A DNA stretch of 64,000 nt, from NCBI GenBank assembly GCA_900468285.1, contig UBTF01000016.1, positions 1-64,000 on the forward strand, in the 5' to 3' direction. The notes below the pieces were generated by a model. That model saw only the letters and a list, made by a program, of their open reading frames with translations, ran no database searches and was not told the DNA's origin. Below are positions 37,801 through 44,639 of this stretch, piece by piece. The position numbers and the translations under genes are program-made. Each line of letters opens with the position of its first letter. The stretch's first letter is position 1. The DNA is from Hyphomicrobiales bacterium (GTDB lineage: Bacteria; Pseudomonadota; Alphaproteobacteria; Rhizobiales; Rhizobiaceae).

Positions 37801-38298
37801 TACGACGCAAAGACCGCCATATTCCTTGATTGCACGCAGACCGGTCGAACCATCGGCTCCTGTCCCGGAGAGAATGACGCAGGCCGCATTGGCCTGCTGG
37901 TCATTGGCGAGCGAGACGAAAAAGTCGTCGATGGGGCGTCGCAAGCCACGGGGCTGCGCAAACTCGCTCAGCACGAGCCTTCCCTGTTCAATGCTCAGCC
38001 CCTTGCCCGGCGGAATGATGAACACCGTGTCGGCTTCAATCTCCTCACCACCTTCGCACTGGCGCACGTTCAGCTGAGTGTGACGATCAAGAAGTTCCGC
38101 CAGCATACTCTCGTGATGTGGATCCAGATGCTGCACCACGACGAAGGCTAGACCGGTTGGAACTTTCGCGGGGCTCAGCATTTCGCGCAAAGCTTCAAGG
38201 CCACCGGCAGACGAGCCGACGCCGACAACGGGTACGGGGTGAACGAGAGGTTCCTGAGGCAAATTCTGTCCTTGAAATTTCGAAAGCTTGACTGTCAA
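34852..38298 (-). CDS. CheB-CheR-PAS-HWE multidomain histidine kinase
   Basis: A 1148-residue soluble fusion. CheB methylesterase (about 20-210) has GVGSSAGGLEAL, VVVQHLDPHHES and SGTGADGSTGLRA. CheR methyltransferase (about 220-490) has WIPGCSSGEEAYTIAIL and VDLVSCRNLLIYFD. A heptad coiled coil (about 655-715, repeated NEEL/NEEM) precedes PAS domains (about 725-945). The C-terminal kinase has NEMNHRVKNLFAM (His near 965), HEWSTNALKHG and WNEIG, the HWE signature. The CheB Asp receiver is absent, so its activity is not set by CheA-type phosphorylation. The start is TTG 38298 in a TTGA overlap with the LOV gene; TTG 38262, with AGGA ahead, is an alternative. Confidence 0.92.
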   Translation of the reverse strand: MTVKLSKFQGQNLPQEPLVHPVPVVGVGSSAGGLEALREMLSPAKVPTGLAFVVVQHLDPHHESMLAELLDRHTQLNVRQCEGGEEIEADTVFIIPPGKGLSIEQGRLVLSEFAQPRGLRRPIDDFFVSLANDQQANAACVILSGTGADGSTGLRAIKEYGGLCVVQDPATAKYDGMPVSATGTGLVDFVEPPQKILACIGGFFFRRSQDVDKREASKVIDIVDDLCGALRRTIGHDFTGYKQTTFVRRVERRMHVLGISKGYEYLARVQSDHSECDALFRDLLINVTRFFRDRHSFDVLYESAIKKLMEDAEGTEEGVRVWIPGCSSGEEAYTIAILFAEAARALNMPCNVQIFATDIDESMLKIARDGSYPIASLADIPQELQEYYVIPHKERFNFIGQIRDMIRFSGHSLIKDPPFSKVDLVSCRNLLIYFDDKLQKTVMPLLHYAIRPGGFLFLGSSESVGRFDSVFSVIDQKARLFERLPGSPSYPIPLPGERHERHKAISRAETPKISDTIEQMATTRLMERYAPASVVLDSDGQIIAAFGRLSRYFEFPVSGTNETSAATLARPGVKEQLGALVRQANTLRRRVVARNIDVVTDFGMLKTEIVCDPLEENAFLLVFQETSTFTPLEPSELIELEPGNGHVEALERELRSAKYRLRSATEELETANEELKSSNEEMMSMNEELQSTNEELTTVNDELKSKVDEVTVANTDLRNFFDSTSLAVIVLDRGMRLRSYTRAATAMFPLQPTDRGRPLSDVASRFPSFDFTARVQSVMEDGSEYNETVLDREQERTFSLRILPYRTAEGTIDGATIVMTDISHAINVESQLAAEQERHELAIEAAGIGVWEYLPDRGEFVLGGAAMELLQTRDGTPALQAVLQNFNDVDRQQLRDALDAAVDGHTGFELTSRITAHNGRPRWLKTFARHVAESDPVRIIGVSVDVTAEHELSEARELMLNEMNHRVKNLFAMIGGILRMAARKHDTVQGLVKDVEGRILALGSAHSLASNQKRTSAVPVHELIDTILTPYNRHASIKVEGRDFLIAVNFITPLTLILHEWSTNALKHGVLGKSEGQLRINWRETETEIHLVWNEIGSEPVEEPGAAGFGTVLMKSAARQLGGAVVTEVDGASLTHTLTMQIKVRHDA

Positions 38299-38879
38299 TA
38301 CGGAGAGTTCTGTTCCAGTTCCGCCAATGTCAGTTTTGCTTGGGCGATGGTCGTCGTTGAATTGGCGATCGTCGCAAGCGTGCCTTCGATCATGATGTTG
38401 TGGTCGTCAAGGAGTGGCTTGATTCGAGTCAGCGCACTTCCAAGCTCGGACTCGTAGTCCTGCAGCAGATTTGGATGGGCACGGCTGATGTCGAATTGCG
38501 AGGCGAGGATATACCTGACCACGCCGGATCCTCCGGTCAGTTTTGACATGAACAGCAGGTTGACGAAGGGCTTGCCATCCTTCTTGAAGTTGACGATCGG
38601 TGTTCTTACGGTTGCCGGGCCGTCGGCGCGTAAAAAGTCGTGGATCTTGGCACGGGCCTCATCGTTAGGTGCTTTTTTTCCAGACGGGCTCGTTTGCAAA
38701 AACCTGCAGTTCTTGCCCAGCACGTCGCTGCTGTCATATCCAGTCAGCTTGCAGAAGGGGTCATTGACCAGTGCGAGGCGGTTGTCTGCGTCGGCAAAGG
38801 ACATTGCCAGCGCAATAGTGGATTTTTGGAAGAAATCCTGAAGCGGACCATTGATTTCAAGCTGGTTCATCGTGCTCAT
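38295..38879 (-). CDS. LOV-domain photoreceptor protein
   Basis: A 194-residue protein with one LOV domain (about 20-130). The flavin-adduct motif GKNCRFLQ has the photoactive Cys near 58. The FMN-binding Asn, Asn and Gln are visible in IVNFKKDGKPFVNLL and ILASQFDIS. The C-terminal helical region (about 135-190) may dimerise or contact the kinase. There is no output domain, so it is a short LOV protein. It overlaps the CheB-CheR-HWE gene by 4 bases, implying that blue light modulates that kinase. Confidence 0.92.
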   Translation of the reverse strand: MSTMNQLEINGPLQDFFQKSTIALAMSFADADNRLALVNDPFCKLTGYDSSDVLGKNCRFLQTSPSGKKAPNDEARAKIHDFLRADGPATVRTPIVNFKKDGKPFVNLLFMSKLTGGSGVVRYILASQFDISRAHPNLLQDYESELGSALTRIKPLLDDHNIMIEGTLATIANSTTTIAQAKLTLAELEQNSPY

Positions 38880-39212
38880 CGTTCAAACTTTTTGCAGGCC
38901 GTGGAATAACCGTCTGGTTGTTGAAAGGCTCCACGCAAAAGCACGGCAGGCCGTTTTCCGGGCGCGGATGCGGATATTACTGCAGTATTATGCAGCAAGA
39001 TCAATGCGTATTGCCTAAAAAATGAATGCAAAATCTTGCTGCAAGCCGCGGGGGTACCATCTCGGCGTGCTGCACTACACGGTATGGACGCATTTCGTGC
39101 GTGTGGCACTCCGGCGGTTCGCCGTGTAACGCTTTGCATACTTTGTTGCTGTAGGCTGCAATCTGCATTAACTGCGGCGCGTCCTGCGCACAGGATCAAG
39201 GGAATTTCGGGG
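38880..39212. other. Divergent intergenic region, LOV operon and Flp pilin
   Basis: About 330 bases holding the promoters of the LOV operon (minus) and the pilin gene (plus). An AT-rich part at about 38980-39040 is the likely core. Open frames here lack ribosome sites. I see no strong palindrome. Confidence 0.4.
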
Positions 39213-39401
39213 ATGGCGGACTTAGGTGTGCAGAAATTGATCGCGCTCCGCAATGATCGAACAGGGGCAACCGCAATCGAATATGGTTTGATCATTGCCA
39301 TCATTTCGGTGGCCGTTATCGTGGGAATGGAAAGCATTCGCGACAGCATTCTGGCCATGTTCGATCTTGTGGCGACGACTTTCACCAACGCTAGCTCCTG
39401 A
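39213..39401 (+). CDS. Flp/Fap family type IVb pilin
   Basis: A 62-residue pilin. A short basic leader (MADLGVQKLIALRNDRTG) ends at the prepilin-peptidase site, followed by ATAIEYGLIIAIISVAVIVGM, the hydrophobic N-terminal helix with the Glu-Tyr motif. AAGGGA precedes ATG 39213. No prepilin peptidase or tad assembly gene lies nearby, so it is an isolated pilin gene that would need machinery encoded elsewhere. Confidence 0.92.
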   Translation: MADLGVQKLIALRNDRTGATAIEYGLIIAIISVAVIVGMESIRDSILAMFDLVATTFTNASS

Positions 39402-39416
39402 TAATCCTTTAGACCG

Positions 39417-40310
39417 TCACTTTCCGCCCGGCGGCAGCTTGATCTCTGCAGTCTTCAAGGCGTCCGCCAGACGATGTTTCGCCGAACCGGGTTTGAGCGG
39501 TTTCTGCTGGCTTTCATGCGGTGCCCAGCCGGAAACATATATGATCGAGAAAGTGGCACGGATGCGGCCATCGGCATCACTGTATCGTTCCGCGTAGAGT
39601 TCCGCTGCGCGCATCAGAAAGCGCCTGTTCAGCGGTCTGCGGCTGCGTCCAGTCAGCGGGTTCGCCATGCCCATGGCGCGCAGGTCCCGCATCAAGGGTA
39701 AAATCGAGTCATACCGCACCGTATAGGTTTCTGTATCCGTGACCGGCAGGGCAAAGCCCGCCCGTTGCAAAAGCGCGCCCACATCGCGCACATCGGCAAA
39801 GGGGACGACGCGGGGGCTCGCGCCACCGGTCAGTTCCGCCTCGGTCGTTAACAGAACATCGCGAAGCTCCTGCAGCGTTCCGCTTCCCGGTATAGCGGCC
39901 AGAAACAGGCCGTCGGGCTTCAATGCACGGCGGATCTGGATCAGCGTACCGGGCGTGTCATTGGTCAGGTGCAGGGATAGCGGTGATACGATGAGGTTTG
40001 CCGACGCCGGTGGCAGCGGCACGTCCTCAAGCGGCGCAACCTCGATGGCCTCGCCGTCGCCTGCAAATTCGGCGTCGGTCTCCACCCTTGTCACGGCGTC
40101 CACCTTGCCGGTCTGCAACAGGCGCTGCGCCGTTACACCCGTTGCGCCGTGCAACTCCACCGCCGTTTCGAAGTGGCGCTCGACGATGGCAATCCGGTCT
40201 GCCAACTCCTCCGCGGCAATGTCCAGCAGGAACAGGGCCTTTTTGTCGCCAAGGTGCAAAGCGCGCTTGCGGTTGGCGGCAATCAGACGAGGGTCGAAAA
40301 CTATGTCCAT
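39417..40310 (-). CDS. SAM-dependent methyltransferase (BioC/NDUFAF5-like)
   Basis: A 297-residue class I methyltransferase-like protein. The N-terminus (MDIVFDPRLIAANRKRALHLGDKKALFLLDIAAEELADRI) is that of the alphaproteobacterial family related to mitochondrial NDUFAF5. The SAM site is weak, but VAPLEDVPLPPASANLIVSPLSLHLTNDTPGTLIQIRRALKPDG fits. ATG 40310 is chosen because longer frames overlap the divergent comF. A respiratory-complex assembly role is possible but not shown. Confidence 0.8.
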   Translation of the reverse strand: MDIVFDPRLIAANRKRALHLGDKKALFLLDIAAEELADRIAIVERHFETAVELHGATGVTAQRLLQTGKVDAVTRVETDAEFAGDGEAIEVAPLEDVPLPPASANLIVSPLSLHLTNDTPGTLIQIRRALKPDGLFLAAIPGSGTLQELRDVLLTTEAELTGGASPRVVPFADVRDVGALLQRAGFALPVTDTETYTVRYDSILPLMRDLRAMGMANPLTGRSRRPLNRRFLMRAAELYAERYSDADGRIRATFSIIYVSGWAPHESQQKPLKPGSAKHRLADALKTAEIKLPPGGK

Positions 40311-40371
40311 GGCATCATCCATCCAAACTTTGCAGTCGCAAAGGCACCCGTTCGCGCCTATTGTCAACTCC

Positions 40372-41148
40372 ATGGGCTACGGGGAAAAGCTGTTTTCGAG
40401 AGGTGTTTGCGCCTCGGTGCTGGGCGGTATCGCGCGCGCCGTTGCGGATATTGTCTATCCGCCGTCCTGCGTTGGCTGCGGCCGCCAGACGCAAAAGGGC
40501 GGCGCGTTTTGCGTGTCGTGCTGGGCAGGCGTTCATTTCATCGAGCGGCCCTATTGCGAGGTGCTCGGCATCCCCTTTGCCCGTGACCATGGTCCCGATG
40601 TCCTCAGCGCGCAAGCCATTGCCGAGCCGCCGCCCTTCGAGCGTCTGCGGGCGGCGACCATTCATGAAGGTGCGGCCCGCAGGCTGGTCCATCAGCTGAA
40701 ATATCTCGACCGGACCGATCTTGCCCGGTTGATGGCATCATGGATGCTGCGGGCGGGCGATGGGGCGGTGGAGGCGTGTGATTATATCATTCCGGTGCCG
40801 CTACATCGCCGCCGGTTTCTGGCACGCCGTTTCAACCAGTCAGCGGAGTTGGCCCGGCACCTCTCGGCGCTGTCCTCAAGGCCGTTGCTGGCGTCCACCC
40901 TGGTCAGAATCAAGCCCACCAGCAGGCAGGTCGGCCTGTCGGCCCGGGCCCGCAAGGAGAACGTGCGCGGGGCCTTTGGCATCGCGTCAGGGCGGGAAGG
41001 GGACGTCATGGGAAAGCGCATCGTGCTTGTCGATGACGTCTACACCACAGGTGCGACGGTGGCGGCTGCAGCGCGTCGTTTGAAGAAGGTCGGCGCCGAA
41101 GATGTCACTGTTTTGACCTTTGCAATGGCGATTTCCGGGCCTATATGA
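40372..41148 (+). CDS. comF: ComF family phosphoribosyltransferase-like protein
   Basis: A 258-residue protein with an N-terminal zinc-type cysteine set (PPSCVGCGRQTQKGGAFCVSC) and a PRTase fold with GKRIVLVDDVYTTGATVAAAARRL. It resembles ComF/GntX proteins linked to DNA uptake or carbon transport. The start at ATG 40372 is tentative. It begins the comF-grxC-nitrilase-DUF1178 run. Confidence 0.9.
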   Translation: MGYGEKLFSRGVCASVLGGIARAVADIVYPPSCVGCGRQTQKGGAFCVSCWAGVHFIERPYCEVLGIPFARDHGPDVLSAQAIAEPPPFERLRAATIHEGAARRLVHQLKYLDRTDLARLMASWMLRAGDGAVEACDYIIPVPLHRRRFLARRFNQSAELARHLSALSSRPLLASTLVRIKPTSRQVGLSARARKENVRGAFGIASGREGDVMGKRIVLVDDVYTTGATVAAAARRLKKVGAEDVTVLTFAMAISGPI

Positions 41149-41197
41149 CACGGCAGGGAAACGGGGCCACAGGCCCATAGTGCAAGGGATATGACTG

Positions 41198-41452
41198 ATG
41201 GCATCCGTTACGATCTACACACGGGATTTCTGCGGCTATTGCGACCGTGCCAAGGCTCTTCTGGAGAGCAAGGGCGTCGAGTTTACCGAATACAATGCCA
41301 CGGCACATCCTGATTACCGTAAGGAAATGATGGACAAATCCAATCGCAACACATTCCCTCAGATCTTCATCGGCACGCAGCATGTCGGCGGCTGTGACGA
41401 TCTGCACGCGCTGGACCGCGACGGCCAGCTGGACGCGCTTCTGGCCAACTGA
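41198..41452 (+). CDS. grxC: Glutaredoxin 3
   Basis: An 84-residue dithiol glutaredoxin with active site CGYC in TRDFCGYCDRAKALLESKGV, TFPQIFIGTQHVGGCDDLHAL for glutathione binding, and the usual size. It reduces disulfides with glutathione in the cytoplasm. Confidence 0.96.
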   Translation: MASVTIYTRDFCGYCDRAKALLESKGVEFTEYNATAHPDYRKEMMDKSNRNTFPQIFIGTQHVGGCDDLHALDRDGQLDALLAN

Positions 41453-41486
41453 CATCGACAAGACGACGACATAAGGGAACGCAAAG

Positions 41487-42347
41487 ATGAGCTTCAAGGC
41501 CGCCGCAATCCAGATGTGCTCGGGCACCGATCCGAAAACCAATGCCGAGACCATGGAACGGCTCATTCGCGAGGCAGTCAGCCAGGGCGCGGTCTATGTT
41601 CAGACGCCGGAAATGACGGGCGCGATCCAGAAGGATCGCGCCGCGCTAAAAGCGGTCCTCAAGGATGAAAAAGGCGACATCGTGGTGCTGACGGCTGCAA
41701 AGCTCGCGCGCGAGCTTGGCATTTACGTCCACGTGGGCTCGACCGCCATTGCCCGCCCGGATGGCAAGATCGCCAATCGCGGTTTCCTGTTTGCGCCCGA
41801 TGGCGAGCGCATCTGCACTTATGACAAGATCCACATGTTCGACGTCGACCTGGACAATGGTGAAAGCTGGCGCGAAAGCTCGGCCTATGAACCCGGCACG
41901 CAGGCGCGTGTCGCGGAACTGCCGCTGGCGACATTCGGCTTTGCCATATGTTACGACGTGCGTTTTCCATCGCTGTTTCGAACCGAAGCCGTAGCAGGCG
42001 CTGAGATCCTTACCGTTCCCGCCGCCTTTACCCGCCAGACGGGCGAGGCGCATTGGGAAGTCCTTTTGCGCGCCCGCGCCATCGAGAACGGGGCGTTCCT
42101 GATTGCCGCGGCGCAGGCTGGCACCCATGAGGATGGTCGCGAGACCTTTGGTCACTCCATGATCATCGATCCCTGGGGTAACGTTCTGGCGGTCGCAGGC
42201 GGTGAGGGCGAGGAGATCGTCTTTGCCGATATCGACCCTTCCGCGGTCACTGCGGCCCGCAACAAGATCCCCAATTTGAAAAACGCCCGCGATTTCAATC
42301 TCGAAACGGTCAGGAACGCGGCTGCTGCGGGAGGCGGCCTGCAGTGA
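41487..42347 (+). CDS. Carbon-nitrogen hydrolase (nitrilase family, Nit2-like)
   Basis: A 286-residue amidase with the Glu-Lys-Cys triad: Glu in YVQTPEMTGA, Lys in CTYDKIHMFDVDL and Cys in FAICYDVRFP. It resembles omega-amidase or deaminated-glutathione amidase, a repair function that fits its position 34 bases after grxC. It overlaps the DUF1178 start by 4 bases. Confidence 0.93.
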   Translation: MSFKAAAIQMCSGTDPKTNAETMERLIREAVSQGAVYVQTPEMTGAIQKDRAALKAVLKDEKGDIVVLTAAKLARELGIYVHVGSTAIARPDGKIANRGFLFAPDGERICTYDKIHMFDVDLDNGESWRESSAYEPGTQARVAELPLATFGFAICYDVRFPSLFRTEAVAGAEILTVPAAFTRQTGEAHWEVLLRARAIENGAFLIAAAQAGTHEDGRETFGHSMIIDPWGNVLAVAGGEGEEIVFADIDPSAVTAARNKIPNLKNARDFNLETVRNAAAAGGGLQ

Positions 42348-42772
42348 TCCGCTATTCGCTCCGTTGCGAAAAAGCCCATGAGTTCGAGGGCTGGTTTTCC
42401 GGTAGCGCCGATTTCGACGACCAGCAGCAGCGCGGCCTGATCGGCTGCCCGGTTTGCGGCTCGGCGCAGGTTTCCAAAATGCTGATGGCGCCCTCGGTCT
42501 CCACCGCGCGCGAAAAGGAGGCCACGCGCACGCTGGCACTCGATACGGCCCAGAAGCAGGCTTTTGCGAAGATCAGGGAAACGCTGGCCACCATCCGTGC
42601 CAATGCTGAGGATGTCGGCGACAAATTCCCGGAAGAGGCCAGGAAGATCCATTATGGCGAAGCGGAAGAGCGTGGCATCATAGGTCAGGCAAGCGCGCAG
42701 GAAGCCCGGGCGCTGATTGAGGAGGGTATCGAGGTCGCACCCCTTCCGGTGCTGCCGGATGACGTCAACTGA
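42344..42772 (+). CDS. DUF1178 family protein
   Basis: A 142-residue protein starting MIRYSLRCEKAHEFEGWF, with a second cysteine pair in GCPVCGSAQVSKMLMAPSV, suggesting a zinc ribbon. It begins at GTG 42344 in a GTGA overlap with the nitrilase gene. The family is widespread in proteobacteria with no known function. Confidence 0.92.
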   Translation: MIRYSLRCEKAHEFEGWFSGSADFDDQQQRGLIGCPVCGSAQVSKMLMAPSVSTAREKEATRTLALDTAQKQAFAKIRETLATIRANAEDVGDKFPEEARKIHYGEAEERGIIGQASAQEARALIEEGIEVAPLPVLPDDVN

Positions 42773-42777
42773 GGTAT

Positions 42778-42802
42778 CGCCCGGTGGCGCTTAGGCCGGG
42801 CG
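42778..42802 (+). terminator. Hairpin between DUF1178 and ubiG ends
   Basis: CGCCCGG (42778-42784) pairs with CCGGGCG (42796-42802), followed by TTT on the plus strand. It overlaps the last codons of the convergent ubiG gene. Confidence 0.5.
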
Positions 42803-43537
42803 TTTGGCCAGCACCATGTAGTTCACCTCCATGTCGGGGGAGAGGTTCCAGCGGTCCTGAAGCAGATTGTAGAAAACGCCCGTGCTGTGGATGATCTCCA
42901 TTCCATTCGCAAGCATCGGCTTTTCCAGTTCGTCGGGGCGCACCAGCTTTTCATATTGATGGGTGCCGCGCGGCAGCCAGCGCAGCACGTTCTCAGCAGC
43001 GAAAATCGCAAGCGCGCGGGCTTTCAGCGTGCGGTTGATGGTGGCGGCAAACATCAGCCCGCCGGGTCGCACCATCTTTGCGCAGGTCGCCACAAACAGG
43101 TCGACGTCGGCCACGTGTTCCACCACTTCCATGTTGAGAATGACATCGAAGGTCTCGCCAGCCTGTTGCAGCTGCTCGGCGGTCACGGCCCGATAATCTA
43201 CAGGCACATTGTTTTCGCGCGCGTGTGTCGAGGCGATGCCGATGTTCTTTTCAGAAGGGTCGGCCCCCACCACATCGGCACCCATGCGCGCCACAGGCTC
43301 GGACAGCAGACCGCCGCCGCAGCCGATATCCAGAACCCGCAGACCTTCCAGCGGACGGTGGCCCTTTGGGTCTCGGCCAAAATTGGCGCAGACGCGGTTG
43401 CGGATATAATCCAGCCGAACGGGATTGAACTTGTGCAGCGGGCGGAACTTGCCGGTGGGGCTCCACCACTCCGCAGCCATGGCGGAGAAGCGGTCCACTT
43501 CGCTCTGGTCGACGGTCGTCTTTGCGCTCTCGCTCAT
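42791..43537 (-). CDS. ubiG: Ubiquinone biosynthesis O-methyltransferase
   Basis: A 248-residue SAM methyltransferase catalysing both O-methylations of ubiquinone synthesis. It has the SAM motif [29 protein letters not shown] and the N-terminal [29 protein letters not shown] typical of UbiG. It is convergent with DUF1178 and about 3.3 kb from lysC. Confidence 0.97.
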   Translation of the reverse strand: MSESAKTTVDQSEVDRFSAMAAEWWSPTGKFRPLHKFNPVRLDYIRNRVCANFGRDPKGHRPLEGLRVLDIGCGGGLLSEPVARMGADVVGADPSEKNIGIASTHARENNVPVDYRAVTAEQLQQAGETFDVILNMEVVEHVADVDLFVATCAKMVRPGGLMFAATINRTLKARALAIFAAENVLRWLPRGTHQYEKLVRPDELEKPMLANGMEIIHSTGVFYNLLQDRWNLSPDMEVNYMVLAKRPA

Positions 43538-43756
43538 GGTGATGCTCCATTCTATCCTTTCCCTGAAGTCGGATGATTGACCTGTGAAGTCAAGGGGCGG
43601 CCGCCATCATCACAGCCAGCAGAGCTGCGCCTTCCTGTCGCAAGGAACTGAAATCAGGGGCTTTTCGTTTCATGCTGCGTTCATCATCAAGGGCGTATTT
43701 TCTGCAGCGTTGAAAGCCGATGTCGGCGGTCAAGCCTGTGCTTGAGGGAGAATGAA

Positions 43757-44581
43757 GTGAAGAAGAAACTGTTTGGTGCCCTTGCGCTGCTTGCGCTTGT
43801 TGCCGCCCCGGCCATGGCTGAAGCGGCGACTCAGGGTTTCGCCACGGCCAACGTCAATATGCGGTCTGGCCCCAGCACGGCCTATCCCGCCGTGGTGGTC
43901 ATTCCCAACGGCGAACCGCTAACCATCCATGGCTGCCTGTCCGACACGCCGTGGTGCGATGTATCGTTCAGCTATGGTCGCGGCTGGGTTGCTGGCCGTT
44001 ACGTCCAGGCCATCTATCGCCAGAACCGTGTCTATGTGGAGCCGCGCTACTACCGTGATCTCGGCGTGCCGATCATCACATTCGAAGCCGGCCGCTACTG
44101 GGACCGTTACTACCGTGACCGCGATTTCTATCGTGAGCGCGACCGCTGGCGCCGGCCGGCCGGGGGTGGATACTGGAATGCGCCGCCGCCCCGCGGTGGT
44201 TATGATCGCCCCCGTCCACCTCGCGATGAATGGCGCGATCAGCGTGGCGGCGACCCGCGTGGCCGCGGCCCGAATGATGGCCGTTGGGAAGAGCGCTATG
44301 GCGACTGGAATCAGGATGATCGGCGTCGTCCTTCCCTGCGTGACAACGACAATGACCGTCCGCAGTGGAACAACGACTCCCGCGACCGCAACTCCGTCCG
44401 CGACCTTGAGCGTGACAGACAGCGCGACAGGGATCGCGATCCCAATCGCAGCGATTTCAACCGCCCCCGCCCGGATGGCAGTGGCAGACCGCGTCCCGAT
44501 GGCAATCTGCCACCAAGACCGCCACAGGAAAATCAGGTCTTTGGCTGCATCGTCGGCTCGCCTGGCTGCCCACCGCGATAA
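43757..44581 (+). CDS. Secreted SH3-domain protein with Arg/Asp/Pro-rich tail
   Basis: A 274-residue exported protein. The signal peptide is MKKKLFGALALLALVAAPAMAEA. A bacterial SH3 domain (about 28-90: ATANVNMRSGPSTAYPAVVVIPNGEPLTIHGCLSDTPWCDVSF) is followed by a long low-complexity tail rich in Arg, Asp, Tyr and Pro (about 110-265). The GTG start 43757 follows GAGGGAG. It is probably envelope-associated. Confidence 0.88.
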   Translation: MKKKLFGALALLALVAAPAMAEAATQGFATANVNMRSGPSTAYPAVVVIPNGEPLTIHGCLSDTPWCDVSFSYGRGWVAGRYVQAIYRQNRVYVEPRYYRDLGVPIITFEAGRYWDRYYRDRDFYRERDRWRRPAGGGYWNAPPPRGGYDRPRPPRDEWRDQRGGDPRGRGPNDGRWEERYGDWNQDDRRRPSLRDNDNDRPQWNNDSRDRNSVRDLERDRQRDRDRDPNRSDFNRPRPDGSGRPRPDGNLPPRPPQENQVFGCIVGSPGCPPR

Positions 44582-44604
44582 GCCCAACAAGGCTGTATGA
44601 CATG

Positions 44605-44638
44605 AAAAAACCCGGCGGAGATATCCGCCGGGTTTTTT
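44605..44638. terminator. Bidirectional intrinsic terminator
   Basis: AAAAAACCCGGCGGA (44605-44619) and TCCGCCGGGTTTTTT (44624-44638) form a 15-bp stem with a 4-base loop. It has T-runs in both directions, between the convergent SH3 and DEAD helicase genes. Confidence 0.93.
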
Positions 44639-44639
44639 A

